Shown here: one piece after another, positions 22,790-31,598 of the stretch
Position numbering within the stretch: position 1 is the first letter of the stretch
Layout of the letters: every line of letters begins with the position of its first letter
Source: Rhodocyclaceae bacterium
GTDB lineage: Bacteria > Pseudomonadota > Gammaproteobacteria > Burkholderiales > Rhodocyclaceae
Length of the DNA: 35,373 nucleotides
Direction: 5' to 3'
Assembly (NCBI GenBank): GCA_025353195.1
Contig: JANXRC010000107.1
Span: forward strand, 1 to 35,373
Made by a program: the position numbers and the translations under genes
Notes under the pieces: model-generated
What the model was told of the DNA's origin: nothing
Seen by the model: only the letters and a program-made list of their open reading frames with translations
The model's database searches: none

Positions 22790-24874
22790 ATGCCGAACTC
22801 GCGCCGATTTCGCACCGAGCAGTTCCTCAATCGAGAACTATCCCTGCTCGCTTTCAACCGGCGCGTTCTCGCCCAAGCCGCCGACAGCCGGGTACCGTTG
22901 CTGGAGCGACTGCGCTTTCTGTGCATCGTCTCCTCCAATCTCGACGAATTCTTCGAAATTCGCGTCGCCGGCCTCAAGGAACAGATCAAGCTGGGCAGCC
23001 ATGCCGCCGGCGCCGACGGCGTGCCGCCGCTGGAGGTCTTCCGCCGTGTCACGGACGAAGCCCACCAGGCGATTGCCGAGCAGTACGCCCTGCTGAACGG
23101 GGAGATACTTCCTGCGCTGGAAAAGGAAGGCATCGCCTTTTTCCGCCGCAGCCTGTGGAATGACGCTCAGCGCGCATGGATACGCGATTTCTTCCTCAAG
23201 GAAGTAATGCCGGTGCTGACCCCGATCGGACTCGACCCCTCGCATCCCTTCCCGCGGGTACTGAACAAGAGCCTCAACTTTGCGATTGAACTCGAAGGAA
23301 CCGACGCCTTCGGCCGCAGCTCGGGCGCAGCCATCGTCCAGGCGCCACGCGCCCTGCCGCGAGTCATCCAGCTACCCAAGGAACTTTGCGGCGTAGATTA
23401 CGGTTTTGTCTTCCTGTCATCGGTGGTCCACGAATACGTCGGTGAACTGTTCGCCGGCATGAATGTTCTCGGCTGCTACCAGTTCCGCGTCACGCGCAAT
23501 TCCGATCTGTTTGTCGATGACGAAGAAGTGAAGAACCTGCGCATCGCGCTGCAGGGCGAACTGCCGCAACGCCACTTCGGTGATGCCGTGCGCCTCGAAG
23601 TGGCCGACAATTGTTCGGAGGTCATGACCGACTTTCTGCTGCAGCAGTTCGGCCTGGCGCGAAACGACCTCTATCGCGTGCCGGGCATCGTCAATCTGGT
23701 AAGGCTGATGTCGGTGCCCGATCAGGTGGATCGCCCCGACCTCATGTATCCGCCGTTCCAGCCGGGCATGCCCAAAGTGCTGACCAAGCGCTACGACATT
23801 TTCGCCAGCATCCGCAGACAAGACATCCTGCTGCATCACCCGTTTCAGTCATTCACCCCGGTCATCCAGTTGCTGCAGCAGGCAGCGGACGATCCTCAGG
23901 TGGTGGCCATCAAGATGACTGTGTATCGCACCGGCACCGACTCGGTACTCATGGAGCATCTGCTGCGCGCCGCGGAGAAGGGCAAGGAAGTCACGGTCGT
24001 GGTGGAACTCATGGCGCGCTTCGAGGAGGAAGCCAATCTTTCCATCGCGGCGCGGCTGGAAGAGGTCGGAGCCCACGTAGTCTACGGCGTGGTCGGCTAC
24101 AAGACCCACGCCAAGATGCTCATGGTATTGCGGCGCGAGGATCAGGGCTATCGCCGCTACATACACCTCGGCACCGGCAACTACCATCCGCGCACCACGC
24201 GCTTCTACACGGATTTCGGCCTGCTGACGGCCAATCCGGAGATCGGCAGCGACGTCAATGAGGTATTCAAGCAGCTTACCGGCCTGGGCAAGGCCAGCGC
24301 ACTGAAGCACCTGTGGCAGGCACCTTTTTCGCTCCACTCGAAAATGCTGGGCGCGATCCGCGCCGAGACCGAGGCAGCCAGCGCAGGCAAGCCGGCGCGC
24401 ATTATCGCAAAAATGAACTCCCTGCTTGAACCGGAGATCATTGCGGCTTTATATGAGGCCAGCGCCGCCGGCGTCACCATCGACCTCATCGTCCGCGGCG
24501 TTTGTTCGCTACGCCCCGGCGTGAAGGGCCTCTCGGAAAACATCCACGTGCGTTCGGTGATCGGACGCTTCCTTGAGCATCACCGCATCTTCTATTTCCA
24601 CGCCAACGGCAAGCAGAACATCTACCTTTCCAGCGCCGACTGGATGGAGCGCAATTTTTTCCGCCGCATTGAAATCAGTTTTCCGGTGCTGGAACCCAAA
24701 CTGAAGCGGCGGGTACTCAAGGAAGGGCTCAAACCCTATCTCGCCGACAACAGCCAAGCCTGGGAAATGAATGGCAACGGCGAATTCCGCATCAAGCCGA
24801 CGCGACGCGCCCGCATCTGCGCTCAGGAACTCCTGATGGCCGACATGGGCGTCGGCGCCATCAGCGTAGCGTAA
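22790..24874 (+). CDS. ppk: Polyphosphate kinase 1
   Basis: A 694-residue enzyme of standard Ppk1 length. The N-terminal domain begins FLNRELSLLAFNRRVLAQAA and has CIVSSNLDEFFEIRVAGLKE. The catalytic core has VTVVVELMARFEEEANLSIA and YGVVGYKTHAKMLMV with the autophosphorylated His440. GTGNYHPRTTRFYTDFGLLT follows, and the second conserved His region lies in FLEHHRIFYFHANG. It reversibly polymerises ATP gamma-phosphate into polyphosphate. It is divergent from ppx across 97 bp, an arrangement that allows joint control. Its last 14 bp overlap the 3' end of the convergent sppA gene. The Shine-Dalgarno is weak (GAAAG). Confidence 0.97.
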   Translation: MPNSRRFRTEQFLNRELSLLAFNRRVLAQAADSRVPLLERLRFLCIVSSNLDEFFEIRVAGLKEQIKLGSHAAGADGVPPLEVFRRVTDEAHQAIAEQYALLNGEILPALEKEGIAFFRRSLWNDAQRAWIRDFFLKEVMPVLTPIGLDPSHPFPRVLNKSLNFAIELEGTDAFGRSSGAAIVQAPRALPRVIQLPKELCGVDYGFVFLSSVVHEYVGELFAGMNVLGCYQFRVTRNSDLFVDDEEVKNLRIALQGELPQRHFGDAVRLEVADNCSEVMTDFLLQQFGLARNDLYRVPGIVNLVRLMSVPDQVDRPDLMYPPFQPGMPKVLTKRYDIFASIRRQDILLHHPFQSFTPVIQLLQQAADDPQVVAIKMTVYRTGTDSVLMEHLLRAAEKGKEVTVVVELMARFEEEANLSIAARLEEVGAHVVYGVVGYKTHAKMLMVLRREDQGYRRYIHLGTGNYHPRTTRFYTDFGLLTANPEIGSDVNEVFKQLTGLGKASALKHLWQAPFSLHSKMLGAIRAETEAASAGKPARIIAKMNSLLEPEIIAALYEASAAGVTIDLIVRGVCSLRPGVKGLSENIHVRSVIGRFLEHHRIFYFHANGKQNIYLSSADWMERNFFRRIEISFPVLEPKLKRRVLKEGLKPYLADNSQAWEMNGNGEFRIKPTRRARICAQELLMADMGVGAISVA

Positions 24875-25805
24875 AGCTGGTCAGGACATTCGCCGCACTC
24901 TCGGCCATGTCCGCCCCGAACTGCCTGGCAAACTTCTCGGCAAAGTTCTGCTTGACGCTGAAATCGCGCACGTCGCTCGCCTTGAAAACATCGCGCGCGA
25001 CGCTATCGACACTGCCGTAGCCGTCGGCCAGACCCAGTTCAATGCTCTTGGCTCCGGTCCACATCAGGCCGGAAAACATGTCGGGTGTTTCCTTCAGCCT
25101 CTTGCCGCGGCCTTTTCTCACCACATCGATGAATTGCGCATGGACTTCGCTGAGCATTTGCTTTGCATGGTCCTTGTGCTGTTCATTTTGCGGCGAAAAA
25201 GGATCGAGAAAGCCCTTGCTCTCGCCCGCCGTCAGCAGCCGTCGCTCGACGCCAAGCTTCTCCATGGTGCCGGTAAAACCGAAGCCGTCCATCAGCACGC
25301 CGATGGAGCCAATGATGCTGGCCTTGTCCACAAAGATCTTGTCCGCTGCCGCCGCAACGTAGTAGCCGCCGGAAGCGCAGACATCCTCCACCACGACGTG
25401 AAGCGGAATGTCCGGATGCGCGGCACGCAAACGCCGCATTTCGTCGTTGATGATGCCTGACTGGACCGGGCTGCCCCCCGGACTGTTGATGCGCAGGATG
25501 ACCCCCGCCGTATGCTTGTCTTCGAAGGCTGCCTGCAGGCCGCTGATGACATGCTCGGCATTGGCGTCACCCTTGGCCTTGATGACACCGTTCAGATTTA
25601 CCAGGGCCGTGAATTTCGACCCCTCGGCGAGCTTATCGGCCTGGCCCCAGTCCACCACCAAACCAAGAATCACCGCTACATAGCCGAAGCCGAGCAACTT
25701 GAAGAAGATGCCCCAGCGGCGACCGCGTCGCTGCTCGGCGAGGGCCTCCATCGCGAGCTTTTCCAGAACCTTGCGTTCCCACTGCGTATCATCGCTATCC
25801 GACAC
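24861..25805 (-). CDS. sppA: Signal peptide peptidase SppA (S49 family, short form)
   Basis: About 314 residues. The GTG at 25805 is preferred because GAGGAAGG lies 8 nt before it, giving an 11-nt overlap with the Rieske gene. The open frame extends to a TTG at 25823 without better support. A cytoplasmic N-terminus and one membrane segment (about residues 31-52) are followed by the S49 domain: ILRINSPGGSPVQSG, VEDVCASGGYYVAAAADKI with nucleophile Ser145, IIGSIGVLM, and AGESKGFLDPF with the likely general-base Lys197. It degrades leftover signal peptides in the membrane. The short form has one S49 domain, unlike the 618-residue E. coli enzyme. Confidence 0.93.
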   Translation of the reverse strand: MSDSDDTQWERKVLEKLAMEALAEQRRGRRWGIFFKLLGFGYVAVILGLVVDWGQADKLAEGSKFTALVNLNGVIKAKGDANAEHVISGLQAAFEDKHTAGVILRINSPGGSPVQSGIINDEMRRLRAAHPDIPLHVVVEDVCASGGYYVAAAADKIFVDKASIIGSIGVLMDGFGFTGTMEKLGVERRLLTAGESKGFLDPFSPQNEQHKDHAKQMLSEVHAQFIDVVRKGRGKRLKETPDMFSGLMWTGAKSIELGLADGYGSVDSVARDVFKASDVRDFSVKQNFAEKFARQFGADMAESAANVLTSFTLR

Positions 25806-26172
25806 TTTCCTTACCTTCCTCAATCAGTAGAATTTGCCCGTCCTGCTCGATCACGGACAGGGCGGCGAGCCCTTTGCCGTTGCAGCGCCCGCCTAGACAA
25901 TGCCCCGATTCCGGGGCATAGAGCGCGCCGTGTGTGGCGCAAATCAAGTATAAGCCTGAATGATCGAAGAACTCGCCTTGTTGCCAGTCCATTTCGACCG
26001 GCACATGGGCGCAGCGATTCAGATAGGCATGAACCCGCCCCCTAAAACGCACCGCAAACGCCGCCTCACTGACCCCGTTGCAATCCACCGTGAAGCGCAC
26101 ACCGCGCCCGCCATCAACCAAATCGTCGCCGGCGCAGATCAGGCGCTGATTCAAGCGTGTTGCCGCAGCCAC
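25795..26172 (-). CDS. Rieske-type [2Fe-2S] protein
   Basis: A 125-residue cytoplasmic protein with one Rieske domain. The cluster ligands are Cys54 and His56 (NRCAHVP) and Cys78 and His81 (LICATHGALY). Two further cysteines (92, 97; HCLGGRC) follow. Spacing is that of ferredoxin-like Rieske proteins of the NirD/BphF type. The first start is a GTG at 26172, overlapping the phosphatase gene by 22 nt. A TTG at 26154 overlapping the phosphatase stop is another possibility. It lies between an HAD phosphatase and sppA, a grouping I recall from other betaproteobacteria. Its redox partner is unknown. Confidence 0.88.
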   Translation of the reverse strand: MAAATRLNQRLICAGDDLVDGGRGVRFTVDCNGVSEAAFAVRFRGRVHAYLNRCAHVPVEMDWQQGEFFDHSGLYLICATHGALYAPESGHCLGGRCNGKGLAALSVIEQDGQILLIEEGKESVG

Positions 26173-26807
26173 CCGGCCAATTCCGCCATATTGGCCGCGC
26201 AGAAGACAGGGTCTTCCGCCTCCAGCGCCGCGCGCGGATGGGCGCCATAGGCCACACCAAGGGCGGCCACGCCCGCGTTGCGGGCCATCAGCAGATCGTG
26301 TGTGGTGTCACCGATCATCAATGTCGCTTCCGGTTCCACACCGAACTCCGCCATCAGCTCCTCGAGCATTTGCGGATGGGGTTTGGAATGGCATTCGTCG
26401 GCGCAACGTGATGCATGGAAGCGCGAGCCCAGCCCGCTGACCGCGAAGGCCCGATCGAGTCCTTTGCGCGTCTTGCCCGTCGCCACGGCGAGATGATGGC
26501 CCGCCTGAGCCAGTTCCCCGATCAGTTCCGCTGCACCAGCGAACAGCAACAGGTCCTGGTCGCGCGACAGATAGTGATGCCGATAACGCTCCGCGACGTC
26601 TTGGTAGCGCTCCGTCGGCAGGTCAGGCAAGGCGTGGCGCAAGGCATCGATCAACCCGAGACCGATGATGTGCTGTGCGCGCTCGTCGGACGGCTCCGGA
26701 ATTCCCAGATCCCGCGCCGCAGCCTGGATGCTGGCGACGATAGCACCGGTCGAGTCCATCAGAGTGCCGTCCCAGTCGAACACGATCAGTTCAAAACGTT
26801 TGGCCAT
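26151..26807 (-). CDS. HAD-superfamily phosphatase (phosphoglycolate phosphatase-like)
   Basis: A 218-residue HAD subfamily IA hydrolase. Motif I is VFDWDGTLMDS with nucleophile Asp11 and acid/base Asp13. Motif II is LAVATGKTRKGLDRA (Thr), motif III Lys is in ECHSKPHPQML, and motif IV is TLMIGDTTHDLLMARNAG. The helical cap lies between motifs I and II. The closest named relatives are Gph-type phosphatases, but the substrate could be another small phosphorylated metabolite. AAGGG lies very near the ATG (3 nt). It follows rluC by 50 bp and overlaps the Rieske gene. Confidence 0.92.
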   Translation of the reverse strand: MAKRFELIVFDWDGTLMDSTGAIVASIQAAARDLGIPEPSDERAQHIIGLGLIDALRHALPDLPTERYQDVAERYRHHYLSRDQDLLLFAGAAELIGELAQAGHHLAVATGKTRKGLDRAFAVSGLGSRFHASRCADECHSKPHPQMLEELMAEFGVEPEATLMIGDTTHDLLMARNAGVAALGVAYGAHPRAALEAEDPVFCAANMAELAGWLRQHA

Positions 26808-26837
26808 AATCCCTTTTTTAGTTTCGGCCGCTACGCT

Positions 26838-26860
26838 TAACGTCGATGAGGCCGACGTTA
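26838..26860. promoter_or_regulatory. Inverted repeat at the rluC stop codon
   Basis: TAACGTCG (26838-26845) pairs exactly with CGACGTTA (26853-26860) around a 7-nt loop, and includes the rluC stop codon. On the minus strand it would be a hairpin just before the HAD gene. No U-tract follows it, so mRNA-end protection is more likely than termination. Confidence 0.4.
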
Positions 26861-27817
26861 GCCTGCACTGAAACTCCTGTTTTCGTTTCTATCGAGCTTT
26901 TCGGTAAAGCTGCGCAATTCCGGCGGCAGCGGCGATTCGAGGGCCAAAGGCGTCCCGGACAACGGATGCGGCAGCGCAAGCTTTCCTGCATGCAGGAACA
27001 TGCGGCCTAGCCCCGTCTTCTGCAAGGCCTTGTTCAGCGGGAAGTCGCCATATTTGTCGTCGCCGGCGATCGGGAACCCCAGATGGGCGAGGTGCACGCG
27101 AATCTGGTGAGTCCGCCCCGTCTTCAGTTCCACCTCGACCAGACTGAAATTCTCCCAGCGCGCCACCAGCCGCACGATCGAATGCGACGCCTTGCCCTCG
27201 GGATCGACGCTGACCCGTCGCTCGCCCTCGGCCGTCAGGTACTTGTGCAAGGGCAGGCGAACATGCTGCAATTCGTTGCGCCAGCGACCCTTGACCAGCG
27301 CCAGATAGCGCTTGCTGATGCCGCCGTCGCGGAACTGGTCATGCAGCCTGGTCAGCGCCATGCGCTTCTTGGCCACAATCAGGAGACCGGAGGTGTCCCG
27401 ATCCAGCCGGTGGGCGAGTTCAAGGAACTTCGCCAGCGGCCGCGCCCGGCGCAACTGCTCGATGACCCCGAAGGACACGCCGCTGCCACCGTGCACCGCT
27501 ACGCCCGCCGGCTTGTCGATCACGATAAGCGCCTCGTCTTCAAAGGCGATATCAAAATCTCTTGGTGGAACAGCAGCTTGCGACGGCCGCTCGGCGGTTC
27601 GCATGGGTGGCACCCGCAATCGGTCGCCAAGCTGAAGCCGATACTCGGCCTGTACGCGGCCCTTGTTCACCCGCACCTCGCCGCTACGCACGATGCGATA
27701 GATGTGGCTTTTCGGCACGCCCTTGGCGATGCGTAGCAGGAAATTGTCGAGGCGCTGGCCTTCGGACTCCTCGCCTACCTCAAGCCATGTAACCGAATCT
27801 TTGCTTAAGTCCTTCAT
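26858..27817 (-). CDS. rluC: 23S rRNA pseudouridine synthase RluC
   Basis: A 319-residue RluA-family enzyme. An S4 RNA-binding domain covers about residues 20-80 (EGQRLDNFLLRIAKGVPKSH, VRVNKGRV). The catalytic domain contains IVIDKPAGVAVHGGSG, LAHRLDRDTSGLLIVAKK with catalytic Asp139, and TGRTHQIRVHLAHLGFPIAG. RluC modifies U955, U2504 and U2580 of 23S rRNA in E. coli. The ATG at 27817 was chosen; a TTG two codons upstream is also open. Neither has a Shine-Dalgarno, so the message may be short-leadered. The gene is divergent from rne as in E. coli, which supports RluC over RluD. Confidence 0.94.
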   Translation of the reverse strand: MKDLSKDSVTWLEVGEESEGQRLDNFLLRIAKGVPKSHIYRIVRSGEVRVNKGRVQAEYRLQLGDRLRVPPMRTAERPSQAAVPPRDFDIAFEDEALIVIDKPAGVAVHGGSGVSFGVIEQLRRARPLAKFLELAHRLDRDTSGLLIVAKKRMALTRLHDQFRDGGISKRYLALVKGRWRNELQHVRLPLHKYLTAEGERRVSVDPEGKASHSIVRLVARWENFSLVEVELKTGRTHQIRVHLAHLGFPIAGDDKYGDFPLNKALQKTGLGRMFLHAGKLALPHPLSGTPLALESPLPPELRSFTEKLDRNENRSFSAG

Positions 27818-27829
27818 TTGCAATATACT
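27801..27829 (+). promoter_or_regulatory. Sigma-70-type promoter for rne, overlapping the rluC start
   Basis: TTGCTT (27801-27806) and TATACT (27824-27829) are separated by exactly 17 bp. The -10 lacks only one match to TATAAT. Expected start of transcription is near 27836. The promoter covers the first codons of rluC on the other strand, so the two genes may interfere with each other. Confidence 0.65.
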
Positions 27830-27835
27830 GATCGC

Positions 27836-28292
27836 TTGGTTAGCCGTCCCGAGACGGTGTGCCCGGCGGCCCGAAGTGGCGTCGGTGGCACGGTTCCCGG
27901 GGTGTCGTTGCCTCCAATGCAGTATCGCTTGTCAGTGATCAAATGCAGAGAGGCAACAAGGGCGCGAAAGCAACGGAAGACAACCGCCGGACTTCACAAA
28001 CCGACCGGTAACGCGACCAGCCGACCACAGGGTATTTCGCTCGCCCGAAAGAGCGATACTACTTGATTGCGCGCAATACACGCACAGATTTGGGCACAGA
28101 TTGCCGGACGCTGATCATGAGTCAGCGACCGCCTAACCGAAGACAAGTCATCAACCCCGTTTGCCACGCCACACCATAGGCACCATGAATCTGCCAAACC
28201 AACCGCAAACCCGACTCGCACCGCCCGCGTCCTGACGCCTGTGGTGCGTGATTTGTCGTGCCCGCCTGGCTTGAATGCGCGCGGGAGCACAC
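27836..28292 (+). ncRNA. Long structured 5' leader of rne (candidate autoregulatory element)
   Basis: This 457-nt stretch holds no convincing gene. It contains a run of stem-loops in the rne sense. CCGTC/GACGG with a CCGA loop lies at 27844-27857. A long arm at 27907-27957 is closed by the 8-bp pair GTTGCCTC/GAGGCAAC and contains inner TGCA/TGCA and ATCGC/GTGAT helices. A bulged hairpin, GTATTTCGCTC with GAGCGATAC, lies at 28032-28059. A 12-nt palindrome ATTGCGCGCAAT is at 28066-28077, and CGCTGA/TCAGCG at 28109-28127. In E. coli a 361-nt rne leader with hairpins lets RNase E control its own mRNA. The same role here is inferred from position and structure, not from sequence match. Confidence 0.6.
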
Positions 28293-31031
28293 ATGAAACG
28301 CATGCTTTTCAATGCGACGCAGGCTGAGGAACTCCGCGTCGCGATAGTTGATGGTCAGAAACTGATTGACCTCGACATCGAATCAGCCAACAAGGAACAG
28401 CGCAAGAGCAATATCTACAAGGCAATCATCACCCGCATCGAGCCGAGTCTCGAAGCCGCCTTTGTCGACTATGGTGCCGAGCGCCACGGCTTTCTGCCGT
28501 TCAAGGAAATTTCGCGCACTTACTTCAAGCCCGGCGTCGACGCCGGCAAAGCGCGTATTCAGGATGTCCTCAGCAATGGCCAGGAAATCATCGTCCAGGT
28601 TGAAAAGGACGAGCGCGGCAACAAGGGCGCGGCGCTGACCACCTACGTCTCGCTGGCCGGCCGCTACCTCGTGCTGATGCCCAACAACCCCCGTGGCGGA
28701 GGCGTTTCGCGTCGCGTCGAAGGTGATGACCGGCAGGAACTGCGCGACATCATGGACCAGTTGGTCGTGCCCAGCGGCACCAGCCTGATCGCCCGCACCG
28801 CGGGCATTGGCCGCGGGCTGGAAGAACTGCAGTGGGATCTGAACTACCTGCTGCAGCTGTGGAGCGCCATCGATGGTGCATCCAAGGCACAGAGCGGCGC
28901 TTTCCTGATCTATCAGGAATCGAGCCTGGTAATCCGCGCCATCCGCGACTATTTTCATTCGGAGATCGGCGAAATCCTGATCGATACCGATGACATCTTC
29001 GAACAGGCGCAACAGTTCATGGCACATGTGATGCCGGGGACCGTCAATCGCGTCAAGCGTTATCAGGATGACGTGCCCCTGTTCTCGCGTTTCCAGATCG
29101 AACACCAGATCGAATCGGCCTACTCCCGGCAGGTTACCCTGCCCTCGGGCGGTGCCATCGTGATCGACCATACAGAAGCGCTGGTATCGGTCGACGTCAA
29201 CTCCGGCCGCGCCACCAAGGGCAGTGACATCGAGGAAACGGCGTTGCGCACCAATTGCGAAGCCGCGGACGAAATCGCCCGCCAGCTGCGCCTGCGTGAC
29301 CTGGGCGGCTTGATCGTGATCGACTTCATCGACATGGAATCGGCCAAGAACCAGCGTGAAGTCGAAAATCGCCTGCGCGACGCCCTGCACTTCGACCGCG
29401 CGCGGGTCCAGACCGGCAAGATCAGCCGTTTCGGCCTGCTCGAACTGTCACGCCAGCGCCTGCGCCCGGCGCTCGCCGAGACCAGCTACATCACCTGCCC
29501 GCGCTGCACCGGCACCGGCCACATCCGCAGCACCGAATCCGCCGCGCTGCACATCCTGCGCATCCTCGAAGAGGAGGCCATGAAGGAAAATACCGGCGCC
29601 CTGCACTGCCAGGTTCCGGTTGATGTCGCTACCTTCCTGCTCAACGAAAAGCGCGTCGACATTTCCCGCATCGAGATGCGTCATCGCGTCAATCTGGTGA
29701 TCGTGCCCAACCGCCACCTCGAAACGCCGGCGCATGAAATCGTCCGCCTGCGCCATGATCAGCTGAACGCAGAGGGAATCGCCCTCGCCAGCTACCAGAT
29801 GGCTGAAAAGCCGGTTGAAGAAACCTATCAGCCACCGTCCGCACAAGCGGAGGCCAAGCCCGTCAAGATCGAAGCCGCAGTGAAGGGCATCACTCCCGAT
29901 CAACCGGCGCCGAATGTGGAACCCAAGGCAGCTCCGATCCTGATCCAGCCCGCAGCACCCGCTCAAGGCGGTTTCTTCGCCAGGATGGTCGCCTTCCTGA
30001 TGGGCGACAAGAAGGTGGAAGCACCTGTCGCCATCGCAGAAAAGGCAGACAGGCCGCCGCGCCGCGACAGCGGACGCGACCGCAACCGGGATGGCAATCG
30101 CGAAGGGGGTCGCGGTGGACGCGACCGCAACAGTCGCCGTGACGGGCGCGACACCCGCGAAGGCGGCGAACGCAAGGACCGTGGCGAGCAAGCGCCGCGC
30201 CCCCAGGCAAAACGCGACGAGACACAAACCGAAGGCGGCAACCGCCGCCCGCGCGACGGTCGCAACGAACCGCGCGAGCCGAAGGAGGCACGCGAGCCGA
30301 GGGAGGCACGTGAACCGCGTCCGCCGCGCGAACCGAAGGAACCGAGAGAACCGCGTCCGCCGCGCGGCGACGCAGGCAGCGCGCAAAACGCCGTGCCGTC
30401 AGCGCCGACTCCTGACAATGGTCAAGGTCAAGACGGAGAAGCCCGTAGCGGACGCAGAACTCGCGGTCGTGGTCGTGGTCGCAGCGAAGAAGGCAGCACA
30501 CCAGAAGCCGCTGTAGCCGAAATCGTCGCCCATCAACCGGGCGATTTCGCTCCTGTCGCGACGGAAGCCGCTGCCCCGCAGCAGACCGCCGCGCCGGCCT
30601 TCGAGCCGATGGCAGCAGCGCCGATCGTCGAGGCGGTTGCCGCCCCTGTGGCCCCTGCGGAACTGGCACCGGAGCCCGTCGCGGCCGAACCCGTCGCCTC
30701 GACCGCCGTAGCGGTCATGGCGCCGATTCCATTGCCCGTCGCGGTTCCCGCACCGGCCCCCGCCGCCGAGCCTGCTCCGCAATTCGTCGCAGCGCCGCCT
30801 CAGCCGGTGACTCCCGTTGCCGATCCGATCATCGTTCCGCCTGCGCCGAAAGCCGCCCCGGTGGATATTTCAGGCTCGCTGCAGCAGGCCGGTCTGGTCA
30901 TGATCGAAACCAGCCATGCGGCACCCGCGGCTGACACCTTCGCACCGGCACAACCTCTCGGCCGCAAGCCGAAGCCGGCGCCGGTGATCGTCAACGAACC
31001 CTTGCAGATGGTGGAAACCAAGAACGACTGA
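28293..31031 (+). CDS. rne: Ribonuclease E
   Basis: A 912-residue endoribonuclease, the core of mRNA decay and rRNA/tRNA processing at the inner membrane. The catalytic half (1-510) starts [20 protein letters not shown]. It has an S1 domain (about 35-120), the DNase I-like site with Asp301 ([12 protein letters not shown]) and Asp344 (LIVIDFIDM), and the zinc-link cysteines Cys402 and Cys405 (TCPRCTGTG) that join dimers. The C-terminal 400 residues are low-complexity. They comprise an Arg/Gly/Asp-rich RNA-binding stretch, repeated REPKE/REPRPPR units (about residues 660-695), then a Pro/Ala-rich tail. This tail should be the disordered degradosome scaffold. GGGAG 6 nt before the ATG at 28293 fixes the start. 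Confidence 0.97.
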   Translation: MKRMLFNATQAEELRVAIVDGQKLIDLDIESANKEQRKSNIYKAIITRIEPSLEAAFVDYGAERHGFLPFKEISRTYFKPGVDAGKARIQDVLSNGQEIIVQVEKDERGNKGAALTTYVSLAGRYLVLMPNNPRGGGVSRRVEGDDRQELRDIMDQLVVPSGTSLIARTAGIGRGLEELQWDLNYLLQLWSAIDGASKAQSGAFLIYQESSLVIRAIRDYFHSEIGEILIDTDDIFEQAQQFMAHVMPGTVNRVKRYQDDVPLFSRFQIEHQIESAYSRQVTLPSGGAIVIDHTEALVSVDVNSGRATKGSDIEETALRTNCEAADEIARQLRLRDLGGLIVIDFIDMESAKNQREVENRLRDALHFDRARVQTGKISRFGLLELSRQRLRPALAETSYITCPRCTGTGHIRSTESAALHILRILEEEAMKENTGALHCQVPVDVATFLLNEKRVDISRIEMRHRVNLVIVPNRHLETPAHEIVRLRHDQLNAEGIALASYQMAEKPVEETYQPPSAQAEAKPVKIEAAVKGITPDQPAPNVEPKAAPILIQPAAPAQGGFFARMVAFLMGDKKVEAPVAIAEKADRPPRRDSGRDRNRDGNREGGRGGRDRNSRRDGRDTREGGERKDRGEQAPRPQAKRDETQTEGGNRRPRDGRNEPREPKEAREPREAREPRPPREPKEPREPRPPRGDAGSAQNAVPSAPTPDNGQGQDGEARSGRRTRGRGRGRSEEGSTPEAAVAEIVAHQPGDFAPVATEAAAPQQTAAPAFEPMAAAPIVEAVAAPVAPAELAPEPVAAEPVASTAVAVMAPIPLPVAVPAPAPAAEPAPQFVAAPPQPVTPVADPIIVPPAPKAAPVDISGSLQQAGLVMIETSHAAPAADTFAPAQPLGRKPKPAPVIVNEPLQMVETKND

Positions 31032-31051
31032 CCCTCGCAACCAGGAGCAGC

Positions 31052-31086
31052 AATGGGCGTCATACGAAGGTATGGCGCCCATTTTT
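31052..31086 (+). terminator. Rho-independent terminator of rne
   Basis: AATGGGCG, one T/G wobble and CATAC (31052-31065) pair with GTATG and CGCCCATT (31070-31083) around a GAAG tetraloop. The stem has 14 bp and is followed by TTT. It stands 20 nt after the rne stop and ends 3 nt before the convergent phosphatase gene. Confidence 0.9.
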
Positions 31087-31088
31087 CA

Positions 31089-31598
31089 TTATGGTGTCCT
31101 CGGCGCAATTTCGGGAACGGTCTCCCGGCGATTCGCGCTCAGTTGCAATATCAGTTGGGCGGCCGCATCCTCCACCAGATCGAGGACATGCTCAAATCCC
31201 TGCACGCCACCGTAGTAGGGATCGGGAACCTCATCTTCGTCGAAGCGCTCGCTGAAATCCAGAAACAGCCCGAGCTTCTTCTGATGGGCCCGCGGGCAGG
31301 CACGCTGCAGCGACTCCAGATGCTCGCGATCCATCGCCAGCAGACGATCGAAACGGATGAAATCGAACTCGGTCACCCGCCGCGCACGCAGCGGCGCCAG
31401 ATCATAGCCGCGTCGCAAGGCCGCCGCGATCGAGCGCGGATCCGGCGGGTTGCCAATATGGTAGCCGTGGGTTCCTGCGGAATCGAACTCGAACAGATGT
31501 TCCAGGCCTCGCTGTGTCGCCAGTCCGCGCGCCACCCCTTCAGCCGTGGGCGAACGGCAGATGTTTCCGGTGCAGACGAACAACACCTTGTGCGGCAT
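31089..31598 (-). CDS. Low-molecular-weight protein-tyrosine phosphatase
   Basis: A 169-residue phosphatase with the family P-loop near the N-terminus, VLFVCTGNICRSPTAEG (nucleophile Cys9, Arg15). The general-acid Asp is in EVPDPYYGGVQGFEHVLDL. The ATG at 31598 overlaps the uvrB stop by one base (TGATG); a GTG one codon upstream is also open. Family members act on phosphotyrosine proteins, often in exopolysaccharide control. Those that stand alone, as here without a cognate kinase gene, have less certain targets. The position behind uvrB suggests shared transcription. Confidence 0.93.
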   Translation of the reverse strand: MPHKVLFVCTGNICRSPTAEGVARGLATQRGLEHLFEFDSAGTHGYHIGNPPDPRSIAAALRRGYDLAPLRARRVTEFDFIRFDRLLAMDREHLESLQRACPRAHQKKLGLFLDFSERFDEDEVPDPYYGGVQGFEHVLDLVEDAAAQLILQLSANRRETVPEIAPRTP

